Shown here piece after piece: positions 1 through 10,483 of a DNA stretch of 64,000 bases. The stretch comes from Synechococcus sp. PROS-7-1. Lineage in GTDB: Bacteria; Cyanobacteriota; Cyanobacteriia; PCC-6307; Cyanobiaceae. The DNA lies in NCBI RefSeq assembly GCF_014279795.1, contig NZ_CP047945.1, forward strand, positions 1 to 64,000, given 5' to 3'. Under the pieces are notes generated by a model. The model was not told where the DNA came from and did no database searches. It saw only the letters and a list, made by a program, of their open reading frames with translations. Position 1 is the first letter of the stretch. Each line of letters begins with the position of its first letter. The translations under genes were made by a program, and so were the position numbers.

Positions 1-173
1 AAGGTTTTCCACCGTTTCCCCAGCCCCTATTACGGCTGTTTAGTAGTTCTTCTCTTGAAACCTTTTTAATCCAGTAGAACAGGATCAACGCGCCTCAGTT
101 CAGAGCCATTGCACTTCCTGCTCGCCTGTGAAACCTTGGGTGATCTTCTTCCCCAGCTGCGGTTACCAACGCG
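1..173. other. Non-coding leader upstream of dnaN, origin-proximal
   Basis: This stretch has no convincing gene. It holds one near-match to the cyanobacterial DnaA box (listed separately) and T-rich patches around bases 45-70. Placement directly before dnaN, and the usual convention of numbering cyanobacterial chromosomes from here, suggest that the replication origin lies at or just upstream of base 1, but a full cluster of DnaA boxes is not visible. A minus-strand open frame that covers this segment and dnaN has no recognisable protein features. Confidence 0.5.
5..13 (+). promoter_or_regulatory. DnaA-box-like 9-mer
   Basis: TTTTCCACC differs at the last base only from TTTTCCACA, the DnaA box form common in cyanobacteria. 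A single match this short could be chance; its position about 160 bases before dnaN at the start of the window is what makes it plausible. Confidence 0.35.
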
Positions 174-1343
174 ATGAAACTGGTCTGTTCCCAGACGGAA
201 CTCAACACCGCACTTCAGCTGGTTAGTCGGGCCGTGGCGTCCCGTCCCACCCATCCGGTGCTCGCCAATGTGCTGCTCACCGCCGATGCCGGCACGGACC
301 GCCTCAGCCTGACGGGATTTGACCTCAGCCTCGGCATTCAGACTTCGCTCCCCGCATCCGTGGACACCAGCGGAGCGGTCACGCTTCCGGCTCGCCTTTT
401 TGGTGAGATTGTGTCCCGTCTGTCCAGCGATTCCCCCATCACCCTGGCTACCGATGACACCGGTGAGCAGGTGGAACTCACCAGCCTGAGTGGTAGCTAT
501 CAGATGCGCGGCATGCCGGCTGATGATTTCCCCGATCTGCCTTTGGTGGAAAACGGCACAGCGGTCAAGCTTGATCCTGCTGCGTTGGTTCGTGCTTTGC
601 GCAGCACCTTGTTTGCAAGCAGTTCGGACGAAGCCAAGCAGCTGCTCACTGGTGTGCATCTGCGTTTCGATCAAACCCGCCTTGAGGCAGCGTCCACTGA
701 TGGACACCGTCTCGCCGTGTTGAGCGTGGACAACGCCCTGCAGGATGCCATTGCCAGCGATGATGCTTCCGAAGCCGAGGAAAGTGCAGCCCTGGCGGTC
801 ACTCTCCCCGCCCGCTCCCTGCGAGAGGTGGAGCGGTTGATGGCTGGCTGGAAAGGCAGCGATCCTGTGAGCCTCTTTTTCGAGCGCGGCCAGGTGGTGG
901 TTCTGGCGGCCGATCAGATGGTCACCAGCCGCACCCTTGAGGGCACCTATCCCAACTACCGGCAGCTGATTCCTGAGTCTTTCAGCCGCACCATCGCCTT
1001 GGATCGACGGGCCTTCGTTGCGTCTCTCGAGCGCATTGCGGTGCTGGCGGATCAGCACAACAACGTTGTGAGGATCAGCAGTGATCCCAGCAAGGGACTG
1101 ATTCAGATTTCAGCTGATGCCCAGGACGTGGGAAGTGGATCTGAGTCCTTGCCTGCTCTGATCGAAGGGGAGGAGGTGCAGATTGCCTTCAACGTGCGTT
1201 ACGTGCTCGATGGCCTCAAGGCCATGGATGGTGAACGCATCGTCTTGTCATGCAATGCGCCCACCACTCCAGCCATTCTCTCTCCGTCGGATGATGGTTC
1301 AGGCCTCACCTATCTCGTGATGCCCGTGCAGATTCGCTCCTGA
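174..1343 (+). CDS. dnaN: DNA polymerase III beta subunit (sliding clamp)
   Basis: The product is the ring-shaped processivity clamp that tethers DNA polymerase III and repair polymerases to DNA. The 389-residue protein has the normal family length and the three repeated clamp folds (about 1-125, 130-250, 255-389). It opens with MKLVCSQTELNTALQLVSRAV, trimmed here to its typical clamp pattern of a short strand and helix, and ends in YLVMPVQIRS, close to the usual YxVMPxR tail at the protein-binding pocket. Start is ATG. It is the first gene of a plus-strand run; the next gene begins only 3 bases after its stop, suggesting cotranscription. Confidence 0.97.
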   Translation: MKLVCSQTELNTALQLVSRAVASRPTHPVLANVLLTADAGTDRLSLTGFDLSLGIQTSLPASVDTSGAVTLPARLFGEIVSRLSSDSPITLATDDTGEQVELTSLSGSYQMRGMPADDFPDLPLVENGTAVKLDPAALVRALRSTLFASSSDEAKQLLTGVHLRFDQTRLEAASTDGHRLAVLSVDNALQDAIASDDASEAEESAALAVTLPARSLREVERLMAGWKGSDPVSLFFERGQVVVLAADQMVTSRTLEGTYPNYRQLIPESFSRTIALDRRAFVASLERIAVLADQHNNVVRISSDPSKGLIQISADAQDVGSGSESLPALIEGEEVQIAFNVRYVLDGLKAMDGERIVLSCNAPTTPAILSPSDDGSGLTYLVMPVQIRS

Positions 1344-1346
1344 GCC

Positions 1347-2117
1347 TTGCCCCTGCCCGATCCGTTTCTTCTCAGCGATCTGCTTCGCCATCGGGTGCGT
1401 TGCGATCAGGGACTTGATCATGGACCTGGCGTGATGGCTTGGATGCACCCTCCAGTGCATCGCCTTTTGGGTTGGGTCAGCCGTCCGTCCGCTCTGCGCA
1501 GCAGTCGGGATGTTTGGAGGTTGGATCAATGCCGCGGCATGGATGATCAACAGGTGTTTGTGAAAGGACTGCCGGCGGAGACCGACCAGCTGACGCTGGA
1601 TCGACTGCCCACGCTTCTGGATGCGGATCTCCTCGATCGGGATGGCCAGCGGTTGGGCCAGGTCGCCGATCTCGCGTTTGTTCCCACGACAGGTGAGATC
1701 CTCTATTACCTCGTGGCTCGCAGCGATCCAAGGCTTCCTGGAAGCAGCCGTTGGCGTCTCAGCCCCGAGCGCATCGTCGATCAGCAGCCCGGACGGGTCT
1801 CGACGGCCCTTCGGGATCTTGATGATCTGCCCCAGGCTCGCGCCAGTGTCCGTCAAGATTTCGTGCGCCGTTCCCGTCAATGGCGTGAGCAGCTCCAGCA
1901 GTTGGGTGATCGCGCTGGAGAACGGCTGGAAGGTTGGCTGGAGGAGCCGCCTTGGGAGGAGCCGTTGCGGCGTGACGCTCACGACGATCAATGGCCTGAG
2001 TCACGGTCAACCCCTTCGGATGCCCGCGAAGCTTGGGATGACGAGAACTGGTCTGATCCTGGGGAGTCCCGCCGGGATCGATCCCGGCCTGATCACGACG
2101 AAGACCCCTGGATCTGA
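1347..2117 (+). CDS. PRC-barrel domain protein
   Basis: A 256-residue protein with a PRC-barrel-like segment around residues 85-145 (LLDADLLDRDGQRLGQVADL followed by a strand-rich stretch with ILYYLVARSDPRLPG), a fold used as a small protein- or RNA-interaction module. The tail from about residue 195 is very acidic and arginine-rich, low complexity, and probably disordered. Start is TTG 3 bases after dnaN; a later in-frame ATG near residue 31 is possible but would cut conserved-looking sequence (SDLLRHRVRCDQGLDHG). It sits between dnaN and purL, with purL potentially starting directly at its stop. The role is unknown; a replication-linked role from position alone would be a guess. Confidence 0.75.
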   Translation: MPLPDPFLLSDLLRHRVRCDQGLDHGPGVMAWMHPPVHRLLGWVSRPSALRSSRDVWRLDQCRGMDDQQVFVKGLPAETDQLTLDRLPTLLDADLLDRDGQRLGQVADLAFVPTTGEILYYLVARSDPRLPGSSRWRLSPERIVDQQPGRVSTALRDLDDLPQARASVRQDFVRRSRQWREQLQQLGDRAGERLEGWLEEPPWEEPLRRDAHDDQWPESRSTPSDAREAWDDENWSDPGESRRDRSRPDHDEDPWI

Positions 2118-2171
2118 ATGCGGATGGCCTGCAGGCTGTCGGCAACACTGGGGAGAGATGAACGGTTGGCT

Positions 2172-4505
2172 GTGACTCAGTCCCCTTCAGTGGATGGATC
2201 CTTTGATGTGACCTCTGCACTGCGCCAGGAAGGGCTGACGCAGAAGGATTACGGCGAAATTCAGCGCCGACTTGGGCGAGATCCCAACAGGGCGGAGCTG
2301 GGAATGTTCGGTGTGATGTGGTCCGAGCATTGCTGTTACCGCAATTCCCGGCCTCTCCTGCGCGGTTTCCCCACCGATGGCCCTCGCGTCCTGGTTGGTC
2401 CAGGAGAGAACGCCGGTGTTGTGGACCTGGGGGAGGGGCACCGCCTGGCTTTCAAGATTGAAAGTCATAACCATCCTTCGGCAGTGGAGCCCTTTCAAGG
2501 TGCCGCTACAGGGGTGGGAGGGATCCTTCGGGACATTTTCACCATGGGTGCCCGACCGATCGCTTTGCTCAATGCCTTGCGTTTCGGTCCTCTCGATGAA
2601 CCTGCCACCCGCGGGCTGGTGGAAGGTGTTGTGGCAGGGATTTCCCATTACGGCAATTGCGTCGGGGTACCGACCGTTGGTGGGGAAGTGGCCTTCGACC
2701 CCGCTTATCGCGGCAACCCCCTGGTGAATGCGATGGCTCTGGGCCTCATGGAGACCGATGACATCGTGAAATCGGGGGCGTCCGGTGTGGGCAATCCTGT
2801 GGTGTACGTGGGCAGCACCACGGGCCGTGACGGGATGGGGGGCGCCAGCTTCGCCAGTGCTGAACTCAGCGCGGATTCCTTGGATGATCGTCCTGCGGTG
2901 CAGGTGGGCGATCCCTTTCTTGAAAAGGGACTGATTGAGGCTTGCCTCGAAGCATTCCAGAGCGGGGATGTGGTGGCTGCCCAGGACATGGGGGCTGCGG
3001 GCCTCACCTGCAGCTGCTCAGAGATGGCCGCCAAAGGCAATGTGGGGGTGGAACTGGATCTCGACAGGGTCCCAGCCCGTGAACAGGGCATGACTGCCTA
3101 CGAGTTCCTGCTCTCCGAATCGCAGGAGCGGATGCTGTTCGTGGTGCAGGCCGGTCGTGAGGAGGCGTTGATGCAGCGTTTCCGCCGCTGGGGCTTGCAG
3201 GCTGCCGTTGTGGGACAGGTTCTTGCCGAACCCGTTGTGCGGGTGCTTCAGCACGGATCGGTGGCTGCCGAGGTTCCTGCCCGGGCTCTTGCGGAAGACA
3301 CTCCGATCAATCAGCACACCTTGATCTCAGAGCCTCCAGAGGACATTCAGCAGCACTGGTGTTGGTCGGAGACAGATCTTCCCCAGGTTCCCAGTGATCA
3401 CAACTGGGGAGCGGATCTGCTGGCTCTGCTGGATGACCCCACCATCGCAAGTAAACGCTGGGTGTATCGCCAATACGACCAGCAGGTGCTCGCCAATACG
3501 GTGGTGCCCGCTGGTGGAGCGGATGCTGCTGTGGTGCGGCTTCGGCCTCAGCAAGGGGATGGATCGCTTCGGGGGTCGAACCGAGGGGTCGCGGCCACGG
3601 TCGACTGTCCCAATCGATGGGTGGTTCTGGACCCTGAGCGTGGAGCGATGGCTGCCGTGGCAGAGGCTGCCCGCAATCTCACTTGCGTTGGCGCTGTCCC
3701 GGTGGCTGTCACTGACAACCTCAATTTTCCATCTCCGGAAACGCCCAAGGGCTACTGGCAGTTGGCCATGGCCTGCCGAGGGCTTTCCGAGGGTTGTCGG
3801 GTGCTGGGCACTCCAGTGACGGGTGGGAATGTGTCGCTGTACAACGAGACCCGCGCCGACGACGGCAGCCTCCAACCGATTCATCCCACGCCCGTGGTGG
3901 GCATGGTGGGACTGGTCGAAGATCTTCGTCTGGTGGGTGGCCTGGCCTGGCGGCAACCGGGCGATGCCGTTGTGCTTCTTGGGGTCTCCACCGATGAGCG
4001 CCAGGATGACCGGGTTGGATTGGCCGGCAGCAGTTATCAGGGGGTCATCCATGGTCTGCTGACCGGTCGACCTCCGAGGGTTGACCTTGATCTTGAGCTG
4101 CGCGTTCAGGCTTTGGTCCGGCAGGCCCTGGCACAAGGTCTGCTCGCGTCTGCCCATGACAGCAGCGATGGCGGACTGGCCGTTGCGTTGGCGGAATGCT
4201 CGATTGCCTCGGGCCTCGGTGTGGATGGGTCGTTGCCTGGCGATGGCGTACGCCCGGAGCGGAGTCTTTTCGCTGAAGGAGGAGCCCGCATCGTCGTGTC
4301 CGTGCGGGCGGAGTGCACGGAAGCCTGGACGGCGCTGCTGGCCTCTGATGCCCATGCCGCCGTTCCGGTGACCACTCTCGGAGCCGTGGCGGATCACGGA
4401 CGCTTTCGACTTTCCTTGGGATCGCAACCCGTGCTGGATCAGCCGGTGCAAACCCTGACGGAGTGTTTTGAGCAAGCTCTTCCCCGTCGGCTGGGAACAG
4501 CGTGA
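2172..4505 (+). CDS. purL: Phosphoribosylformylglycinamidine synthase, PurL subunit
   Basis: It catalyses the ATP- and glutamine-dependent conversion of FGAR to FGAM, the fourth step of purine synthesis. At about 777 residues it is the small-type PurL that works with separate PurS and PurQ. Visible hallmarks are [16 protein letters not shown] near the N-terminus, [20 protein letters not shown] (ATP/substrate site), and the internally repeated AIRS-like domains, including [12 protein letters not shown] and [15 protein letters not shown] in the second half. I chose GTG at 2172 (MTQSPSVDG...), downstream of a GGGGAGAG stretch; an in-frame ATG at 2118, immediately after the upstream stop, would add 18 residues. 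Its TGA overlaps the purF ATG by one base, indicating coupled expression. Confidence 0.96.
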   Translation: MTQSPSVDGSFDVTSALRQEGLTQKDYGEIQRRLGRDPNRAELGMFGVMWSEHCCYRNSRPLLRGFPTDGPRVLVGPGENAGVVDLGEGHRLAFKIESHNHPSAVEPFQGAATGVGGILRDIFTMGARPIALLNALRFGPLDEPATRGLVEGVVAGISHYGNCVGVPTVGGEVAFDPAYRGNPLVNAMALGLMETDDIVKSGASGVGNPVVYVGSTTGRDGMGGASFASAELSADSLDDRPAVQVGDPFLEKGLIEACLEAFQSGDVVAAQDMGAAGLTCSCSEMAAKGNVGVELDLDRVPAREQGMTAYEFLLSESQERMLFVVQAGREEALMQRFRRWGLQAAVVGQVLAEPVVRVLQHGSVAAEVPARALAEDTPINQHTLISEPPEDIQQHWCWSETDLPQVPSDHNWGADLLALLDDPTIASKRWVYRQYDQQVLANTVVPAGGADAAVVRLRPQQGDGSLRGSNRGVAATVDCPNRWVVLDPERGAMAAVAEAARNLTCVGAVPVAVTDNLNFPSPETPKGYWQLAMACRGLSEGCRVLGTPVTGGNVSLYNETRADDGSLQPIHPTPVVGMVGLVEDLRLVGGLAWRQPGDAVVLLGVSTDERQDDRVGLAGSSYQGVIHGLLTGRPPRVDLDLELRVQALVRQALAQGLLASAHDSSDGGLAVALAECSIASGLGVDGSLPGDGVRPERSLFAEGGARIVVSVRAECTEAWTALLASDAHAAVPVTTLGAVADHGRFRLSLGSQPVLDQPVQTLTECFEQALPRRLGTA

Positions 4506-6010
4506 TGCAGAATTCTGAAGGAAATCCGAAGTCGAGGCGGACCGTGCATCAGCTCGAGGCGGAGCGTCCCGATCGGATGGAGGAAGCCTGCGGTGTATTC
4601 GCCGTTCAGGCCTCCGAGCAACCGGTGGCCAACCTGGCTTATTTCGGCCTCTATGCCTTGCAGCATCGCGGTCAGGAATCCGCAGGCATCGCTGTGTTCA
4701 ACCAGGGCAAGGTCCGTCTTCACAAAGACATGGGCCTGGTCAGTCAGGTGTTCGATCAAGACGTGCTCGCCCGGATGCCCGGTGATCTCGCCATCGGCCA
4801 CAACCGTTATTCCACAACTGGCAGCAGCAGGGTCTGCAATGCCCAGCCGGTGGTTCTGATGACGCGCCTCGGTCCATTTGCGCTGGCCCACAACGGCAAT
4901 CTGGTCAATGCCGCTGAATTGCGGGAACGCATTGATGATGGACAGGTGGAATTCACCTCCACCACAGATTCCGAGTTGATTGCCTTTGCAGTTCAGCAGG
5001 CTGTGGATCGTGGGCTCGACTGGAAGGCTGCGATCACCTCTGCGGTGTCGCTCTGCCAGGGGGCCTTCAGCCTGGTAATCGGCACTCCGGGAGCGCTTTA
5101 CGGTCTGCGCGATGGTTATGGCATCCGACCGTTGGTTTTCGGTTCGCTTGGTGAGGACTCCAGTGGTCAGTGGGTTCTCAGCAGTGAAACCTGTGGGCTC
5201 GACATCATCGGGGCAGCCTTCGTTGACGACGTCCAGCCGGGTGAGTTGGTCACCTTCCTCCCTGGAGATCCCACTCCCCAAAGGGAGTGTTGGATTGAGC
5301 CCACCACGCGCATGTGCGTGTTTGAAATGATCTATTTCGCCAGGCCGGACAGTCGGTTTTTCGGTGAATCGTTGTATAGCTATCGCCAGCGCATTGGCCA
5401 GATCCTTGCCAGGGAATCGGCAGTGGAGGCTGATCTGGTGATCGGCGTTCCTGATTCCGGCATTCCTGCCGCCATCGGTTACTCCCAGGCCACCGGACTG
5501 CCCTATGCCGATGGTCTGATCAAGAACCGTTACGTCGGTCGCACCTTCATTCAGCCCACCCAAGCGATGCGCGAAGCCGGCATTCGCGTGAAGCTCAATC
5601 CCCTTCCCGATGTGCTCAATGGCAAACGCGTCGTGGTGATCGATGATTCGATTGTGCGTGGAACGACCAGCCGCAAGCTTGTGCAGGCCCTTCGCGACGC
5701 CGGAGCCACAGAGGTGCACATGCGCATCAGCTCACCACCGGTGACCCATCCCTGCTTCTACGGCATCGACACCGATACGCAGGATCAACTGATCGCTGCC
5801 CGTTACACCCTGGAGGAAATTGAGGCCCATCTCAAGGTGGACTCACTGGCTTACCTCAGCCAAGAAGGAATGTTGGAGGCGGCTGGCGCTGATTCCCAAC
5901 ATTTCTGCACCGCCTGTTTTGACGGTGATTACCCCGTGCCGATGGATGAGTCGATGCGATCCAGCAAGTTGATGCTGGAACCCGCCGGTGTGGCTGCCAA
6001 CCTGGGTTGA
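4505..6010 (+). CDS. purF: Amidophosphoribosyltransferase
   Basis: It makes phosphoribosylamine from PRPP and glutamine, the committed step of purine synthesis. The Ntn-hydrolase glutaminase domain starts at Cys29 (EEACGVFAVQ), so about 28 N-terminal residues form a propeptide. HNGNLVN, the PRPP-binding motif VVVIDDSIVRGTTS, and C-terminal cysteines (PCFYGIDT and HFCTACFDGDYP) identify the Bacillus-type, 4Fe-4S-containing enzyme. About 501 residues is normal length. ATG at 4505 shares its first base with the purL stop (TGATG); a GTG at 4502 is the alternative. It converges on the topoisomerase gene, leaving 2 bases between the stops. Confidence 0.97.
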   Translation: MQNSEGNPKSRRTVHQLEAERPDRMEEACGVFAVQASEQPVANLAYFGLYALQHRGQESAGIAVFNQGKVRLHKDMGLVSQVFDQDVLARMPGDLAIGHNRYSTTGSSRVCNAQPVVLMTRLGPFALAHNGNLVNAAELRERIDDGQVEFTSTTDSELIAFAVQQAVDRGLDWKAAITSAVSLCQGAFSLVIGTPGALYGLRDGYGIRPLVFGSLGEDSSGQWVLSSETCGLDIIGAAFVDDVQPGELVTFLPGDPTPQRECWIEPTTRMCVFEMIYFARPDSRFFGESLYSYRQRIGQILARESAVEADLVIGVPDSGIPAAIGYSQATGLPYADGLIKNRYVGRTFIQPTQAMREAGIRVKLNPLPDVLNGKRVVVIDDSIVRGTTSRKLVQALRDAGATEVHMRISSPPVTHPCFYGIDTDTQDQLIAARYTLEEIEAHLKVDSLAYLSQEGMLEAAGADSQHFCTACFDGDYPVPMDESMRSSKLMLEPAGVAANLG

Positions 6011-6012
6011 AA

Positions 6013-8478
6013 TCAGCTCAGAAGCGGAACAATGCGTTCGAGCGTTTCTCCGGTTTTGAGCGTCAGATGCTTCGGCTCCTCCGTTAGCAGTCGGCCATGA
6101 CGGCCGGATGAGGTGACAATGCCGACCAGTCCGGAGCCGACGCAAGCTGCACAGAGTCGGTCCTCCCGTTCGCTTCCATCCTGTTCGGGTTGCCAACCGA
6201 TCACACCCAGATCTCCCCGCTGACAGACACGTACATCGTCGAGAGACAGCGATTTGATCGTGCCGTGCCGGCTGAACAGCAGCAGCGGATCCCGTTGTTC
6301 CGGGTCTGTGGTGACTGCAGCAATCAAGGTTTCTTGAGGCAGCAGACGCATGGCGACGGGGCCTTGAGCCAACTTGCCCATCAAGGGGAGGTTGGCTTCT
6401 GTGATCGGGAGATGCAGGACGCGACCGAGATCACTGATCAGAGACAGAGCTCCTCCCTCCTGGCAGATCACTGCGGTTTTGAGTTCAACGCCTTCCTTCA
6501 GTTTCACCACACTGGCTGCCCGTCCGGAGAGGTCCAGAAGTTCCTGCATCGGCAGCCGTTTGAAACGGCCGTCGCTGCTCAGAAGTCCGAGGGATGAGAC
6601 CGCTGCTTTGTCGCTGTCGCCCTCCGCATCGGGTAACTGCAAGACCGATACAACCGGATCTCCCTGCAACGCTGTGGGGAGGAATCGTTCCAGGCTTCCG
6701 GGTTGTTGCCCTGCGAATTCCCAGCGGATCAGTGCCACCCGTCCACTGGCGGTCACAGCCAAGAGTTTGGCCACTGGTTTGATCGGCAGGATGATCCTGG
6801 CTGGGGATGGCTCATCACCCAGTGCTGTTGGCTCATTGAGGTGCAGTCGGCCCATCAATTGAGGACTGATCACCTTCACCTGTCCGTCGTCTTGGATCAG
6901 GATCCGCGACTCGGGAGGCAGTGCATCGAGGGCTTGGCGGCGCTGCAGTTCTGCATTGGGGCGCTGATTGGCAGCCCGTTCTGCCAGGAGGTGATCACCC
7001 CCTTCCACAAGGCGTGTGCGACGTGCGGTTGCAAATCGCTTTTTGAGTTGACGCAGTTCCTGGATGAGGGCATCCAGCAACTGATCGCGATTGTCAAGGA
7101 GCAGCTTCAGGCGCTGGCGTTCAGCTCTCAGCTCTTCAGCTTCCTGCCGGAGGCTCTCCCGTTCCAAACCGGTTAACCGTCTCAGGGGCATGGCCAGGAC
7201 GGCGTCGGCCTGACGTTCGCTGAGATCGAGATGCACCATCAGGCTGGCCCTCGCCGCAGCGGCATCCTGTGCCTCTTGAATCATGGCAATCACTCGCTGC
7301 AGGGATTGCAGTGCGGTGATCAGACCTTCCACCACCTCGAGGCGGTCTTCCGCTTTGCGCAGGGCGTGGCTTGTGCGGCGGATCAGCGTCAGTTCCCTGT
7401 AATCGAGGAACGTCTGCAGAAGCCGGCGCAGGGACAGCTGCTGGGGTTGGCCATCCACAAGGGCCAGCATGATGGCTCCGAAATTGCTCTGCAGGGATGT
7501 TCGTCGTTGGAGATCCTTCAGAACTGCATCTGGATCGGCATCGCGGCGAAGTTCCACCACGACGCGCATTCCTTCGCGATCGCTTTCATCTCTGATGTCG
7601 GCGATGCCGCCGATCTTGCCGTCATTGACCTGTTCGGCCAGCTTTTCGATCCACCCGGCTTTGCTCAGTTGGTAGGGCAGTTCGGTCACGATCACCGCAT
7701 TGCGTTTGTGACGGCCCTTGCCCAGTTGCACCTCTTCCACATGGGCCACACCGCGCATTGGAATGCTTCCGCGCCCGCGCAGGTAGGTGTCCCGGACTCC
7801 GCTTCCAAGAAGCACTTCACCGCCAGTGGGGAAATCGGGGCCTGGGATCAGGCTGAGCAATTTCTCATCGCTTAAATCCGGTTTGCGTACCAGGGCGATC
7901 AGTCCGTCCACCACCTCTCCAAGGTTGTGGGGGGGAATGCTGGTGGCCATGCCCACAGCGATGCCTGAACACCCGTTGAGGAGAAGAAATGGCAGCTGAG
8001 CAGGCAGAACCGTGGGCTCCTGCTGGGACCCATCGAAGTTGTTGGCGAAGTCGACGGTGTCGTTGCCGATCTCATCCAGGAGGCCTTCATGGGCAATTGG
8101 AGCCAAGCGGGTCTCCGTGTAGCGCATGGCTGCGGGAGGATCGTCGTCGACCGAGCCGAAATTGCCGTGCCCATCCAACAGGGGGTGACGGCTGGAAAAG
8201 GTCTGCACCAGACGAACAAGGGCGTCGTAGACAGCCTGATCACCGTGGGGGTGGTATTTACCCAGAACATCACCCACAACTCGCGCACACTTGCGGTAGG
8301 GCCGGTCTGGCGTCAGGCCCAGTTCATGCATCGCGTAGAGGATGCGGCGTTGAACCGGTTTGAGTCCATCGCGGACGTCAGGCAGTGCCCTGCCCACGAT
8401 CACGCTCATGGCGTACTCGAGGTAGGAGCGCTGCATCTCCTGATGCAGGGCGATCGGTTGAACGCGCTCCTCAGCCAT
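6013..8478 (-). CDS. Type IIA topoisomerase subunit A, ParC/GyrA-like
   Basis: This is the DNA-breaking and rejoining subunit of a gyrase or topoisomerase IV. The catalytic tyrosine is Tyr120 in [10 protein letters not shown], and the winged-helix part shows [20 protein letters not shown] and [17 protein letters not shown] coiled region (about 370-480) precedes a C-terminal beta-pinwheel. The pinwheel lacks the gyrase-defining GyrA box (QRRGGKG-like); a weak remnant QRGDLG occurs near residue 775. This suggests a ParC-like paralogue rather than the main gyrase, but I cannot compare with the second copy. Start moved to ATG 8478 ([15 protein letters not shown]), since the longest frame begins with TTG. 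The gene is 821 codons long and lies downstream of the TPR gene. Confidence 0.9.
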   Translation of the reverse strand: MAEERVQPIALHQEMQRSYLEYAMSVIVGRALPDVRDGLKPVQRRILYAMHELGLTPDRPYRKCARVVGDVLGKYHPHGDQAVYDALVRLVQTFSSRHPLLDGHGNFGSVDDDPPAAMRYTETRLAPIAHEGLLDEIGNDTVDFANNFDGSQQEPTVLPAQLPFLLLNGCSGIAVGMATSIPPHNLGEVVDGLIALVRKPDLSDEKLLSLIPGPDFPTGGEVLLGSGVRDTYLRGRGSIPMRGVAHVEEVQLGKGRHKRNAVIVTELPYQLSKAGWIEKLAEQVNDGKIGGIADIRDESDREGMRVVVELRRDADPDAVLKDLQRRTSLQSNFGAIMLALVDGQPQQLSLRRLLQTFLDYRELTLIRRTSHALRKAEDRLEVVEGLITALQSLQRVIAMIQEAQDAAAARASLMVHLDLSERQADAVLAMPLRRLTGLERESLRQEAEELRAERQRLKLLLDNRDQLLDALIQELRQLKKRFATARRTRLVEGGDHLLAERAANQRPNAELQRRQALDALPPESRILIQDDGQVKVISPQLMGRLHLNEPTALGDEPSPARIILPIKPVAKLLAVTASGRVALIRWEFAGQQPGSLERFLPTALQGDPVVSVLQLPDAEGDSDKAAVSSLGLLSSDGRFKRLPMQELLDLSGRAASVVKLKEGVELKTAVICQEGGALSLISDLGRVLHLPITEANLPLMGKLAQGPVAMRLLPQETLIAAVTTDPEQRDPLLLFSRHGTIKSLSLDDVRVCQRGDLGVIGWQPEQDGSEREDRLCAACVGSGLVGIVTSSGRHGRLLTEEPKHLTLKTGETLERIVPLLS

Positions 8479-8567
8479 CCGGTTCGGAATCAAGAAGGCA
8501 GAAGGGTGCTCAGCCTACAGATCTTCCTTCGCTTGACCAGCCCAAGTTCTGCGGAAAAGTCGCCAAT

Positions 8568-9464
8568 TCATTCGGCCGTTGTGGGATCGGCATTGGCTTC
8601 TGCCCGTTCAACAGCGGCTTTTAAGGCTCCTTCTGAGAGCAAGGTTTCAGTGGCCTGACGCAATTTCAGGCCCCAGAGTTGGTTTTCCTGATGACCGGGA
8701 AGAACGTAATTGGGATCCTCGGCAAGGGCCTTGCGTGCCAGTTCGATGGATTCAGAGTCTCCGGGTTTTTGTTTATTAAGAGCAGCGGCCAGCGCCAGCA
8801 TTGGCTCTGCGTTGCGTTTGATCGTGAGCACGGAACGCCAACGTTTAATCGCCTCGCTCGTGTTGCCCATTTCGAACAGCACCAGCGCCTGATTGTTGAG
8901 CGCTTCCCAAAAACTTGGCTTGATGGTGGTGGCTTGTTCGAATGCACGCAAGGCCTGGCGCAGGTCGTCCTGCATCACTCGGGCATTGCCGAGATCGAAG
9001 TAGGCCCCTGCGTTCTTGGGATCAAGACGCAAGCCCTCATCCAACAACGGAATAGCGTCATCGGGGCGGTTGTCCCTGAGGGCCAGCGACGCTTCAGCAA
9101 ACCAGAGACCCGCTTTCCCGGGGTTCAGAGATTTGGCCTTGGCCAGGGATCCCGCTGCAGCTTTGAGTTGATCACTGCGGAGCTGGGCTTCTGCCAGCAC
9201 CGACCACAAGCGTTCATCGTTCGGTTGTAGCCGAACAGCCAGGGCCGCCAGACGGGAGGCTTCCTCCGGTTGACCGAGTCTCAGCAGCTGTGCGGCCGTA
9301 CGGCCAATGCCAACGCCTGCACCCTCCAATTCCTGGGTGCTTGGTGTGTACACGTAGGGAACCAAGGCCCTTGCTGGGGCCGTTGTCGTGGCACCAACCG
9401 ATCCCAGCACTAGGGACATCACCAGGGACTTCTGCCAGAGCTTCCAGAAACGAGCCGGTCCCAT
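8568..9464 (-). CDS. Exported tetratricopeptide-repeat protein
   Basis: A 298-residue protein with an N-terminal signal peptide (hydrophobic stretch about 10-33 ending APARALVP) followed by roughly five to six TPR units from residue 52 to about 240, for example LNPGKAGLWFAEASLALRDN, KNAGAYFDLGNARVMQDDLR and PSFWEALNNQALVLFEMGNT. TPRs form protein-binding superhelices, so a periplasmic, lumenal or membrane-associated scaffold is likely. It lies 15 bases downstream of queG and upstream of the topoisomerase gene, all on the minus strand, so shared transcription is plausible. The specific partner is unknown. Confidence 0.8.
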   Translation of the reverse strand: MGPARFWKLWQKSLVMSLVLGSVGATTTAPARALVPYVYTPSTQELEGAGVGIGRTAAQLLRLGQPEEASRLAALAVRLQPNDERLWSVLAEAQLRSDQLKAAAGSLAKAKSLNPGKAGLWFAEASLALRDNRPDDAIPLLDEGLRLDPKNAGAYFDLGNARVMQDDLRQALRAFEQATTIKPSFWEALNNQALVLFEMGNTSEAIKRWRSVLTIKRNAEPMLALAAALNKQKPGDSESIELARKALAEDPNYVLPGHQENQLWGLKLRQATETLLSEGALKAAVERAEANADPTTAE

Positions 9465-9479
9465 CGTTGAACCACAAGT

Positions 9480-10442
9480 TCATCTCAGGGTAGGTCCGCT
9501 CTCGAGGTGTGCGGCTTCCGCGTTGCGACGCCACATCCAGGGTTTGATGCGCCTCAGTGCCGACCCTTTCAACCGTTCCGACCAGTCCTGATCTGTCCAA
9601 TTCTGGATGATGTCCGGGGTCAGATCCAGCAGCCAGGGTCTTGGTTGAAGGTCGGGATCATGACTGGAGGGCACATCCTGTTGATTGAAAGGGCAGACGT
9701 CCTGGCAGATGTCGCATCCGGCAACCCAGGGCCCCAGGGCGCTAGCGATTGACGCCGGGAGTTCTTCACTGCGGTTTTCAATCGTGTGGTACGCGATGCA
9801 TCGCCTGGAGTCCACCACAAACGGTTCGGTGATTGCCTGCGTCGGGCATGCGTCTATGCAGGCTTGGCAACGACCGCAACGGGACGCAGCCGGTTGATCA
9901 GCAACGAGGGGTTCACTGGTGAGCAGATGCCCGATCACCATCCATGACCCGCGCGTGGGGTGAATCACGTTGCTGTGCTTTCCAATCCAGCCCAGCCCAG
10001 CTTCTTCCGCCCAAGCCTTATCAAGCAGTGGTTCAGCGTCCACGCAGGCCCGCCAGCGGCAGTTCGGTTTCTGATCCTGCAGCCAGCGACCCACCCTCCT
10101 CAGGCGCTGGTTCACCACCCGGTGGTAATCGCGGCCCCAGCCGTAGCGAGCCACGGCCAGGCGGTCGTGGCGGCGTTCATGCGCAACGTGATAATTCAGC
10201 CCAACGGCCAGCAAGCTTCGGGCTCCCTCCAAAACGGTGTCCGCAGACCTGCGTCTCGGTGCTGCCATCCAGCCCATATCGGCTTGGTGTCCGGCGTCCA
10301 GCCAACGTTGCAAGGCGTCCGTGCGCAGGCGCAGGCGTGGGCTGCCGGGGAGCGCGGCGATACCGACGGGTTCGAATCCTTCTGCTTTGGCCCGCTCCTT
10401 GAGGGCCAGGCTTAGCTGTACACCGTCGTCGGGGACGTTCAC
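9480..10442 (-). CDS. queG: Epoxyqueuosine reductase
   Basis: It performs the last step of queuosine synthesis in tRNA, reducing epoxyqueuosine with a cobalamin cofactor and two 4Fe-4S clusters. The two ferredoxin-like cysteine sets are CGRCQACIDACPTQAI and CDICQDVCPFNQ, with the family segment WIGKHSNVIHPTRGSW before them. I chose GTG at 10442 (MNVPDDGVQLSLALKERAKAEGF), giving 320 residues; the longest open frame would overlap the divergent HpsJ-like gene that starts at 10484. Cobalamin dependence fits a cobalamin-making organism, supported by cbiD later in the window. Confidence 0.93.
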   Translation of the reverse strand: MNVPDDGVQLSLALKERAKAEGFEPVGIAALPGSPRLRLRTDALQRWLDAGHQADMGWMAAPRRRSADTVLEGARSLLAVGLNYHVAHERRHDRLAVARYGWGRDYHRVVNQRLRRVGRWLQDQKPNCRWRACVDAEPLLDKAWAEEAGLGWIGKHSNVIHPTRGSWMVIGHLLTSEPLVADQPAASRCGRCQACIDACPTQAITEPFVVDSRRCIAYHTIENRSEELPASIASALGPWVAGCDICQDVCPFNQQDVPSSHDPDLQPRPWLLDLTPDIIQNWTDQDWSERLKGSALRRIKPWMWRRNAEAAHLESGPTLR

Positions 10443-10483
10443 GAAAACTGACCGTAAAGTTGGGCACCTTTTGACATCGTGAC

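Noticed and set aside
66-1058. Long minus-strand open frame over dnaN
   Set aside because: Fully antisense to a well-conserved gene; its translation has no recognisable motif and is rich in His/Gly/Arg as expected of a shadow frame.
3327-5719. Two minus-strand frames of about 380-430 codons over purL and purF
   Set aside because: They mirror codon bias of the plus-strand genes, overlap each other and lack any family feature.
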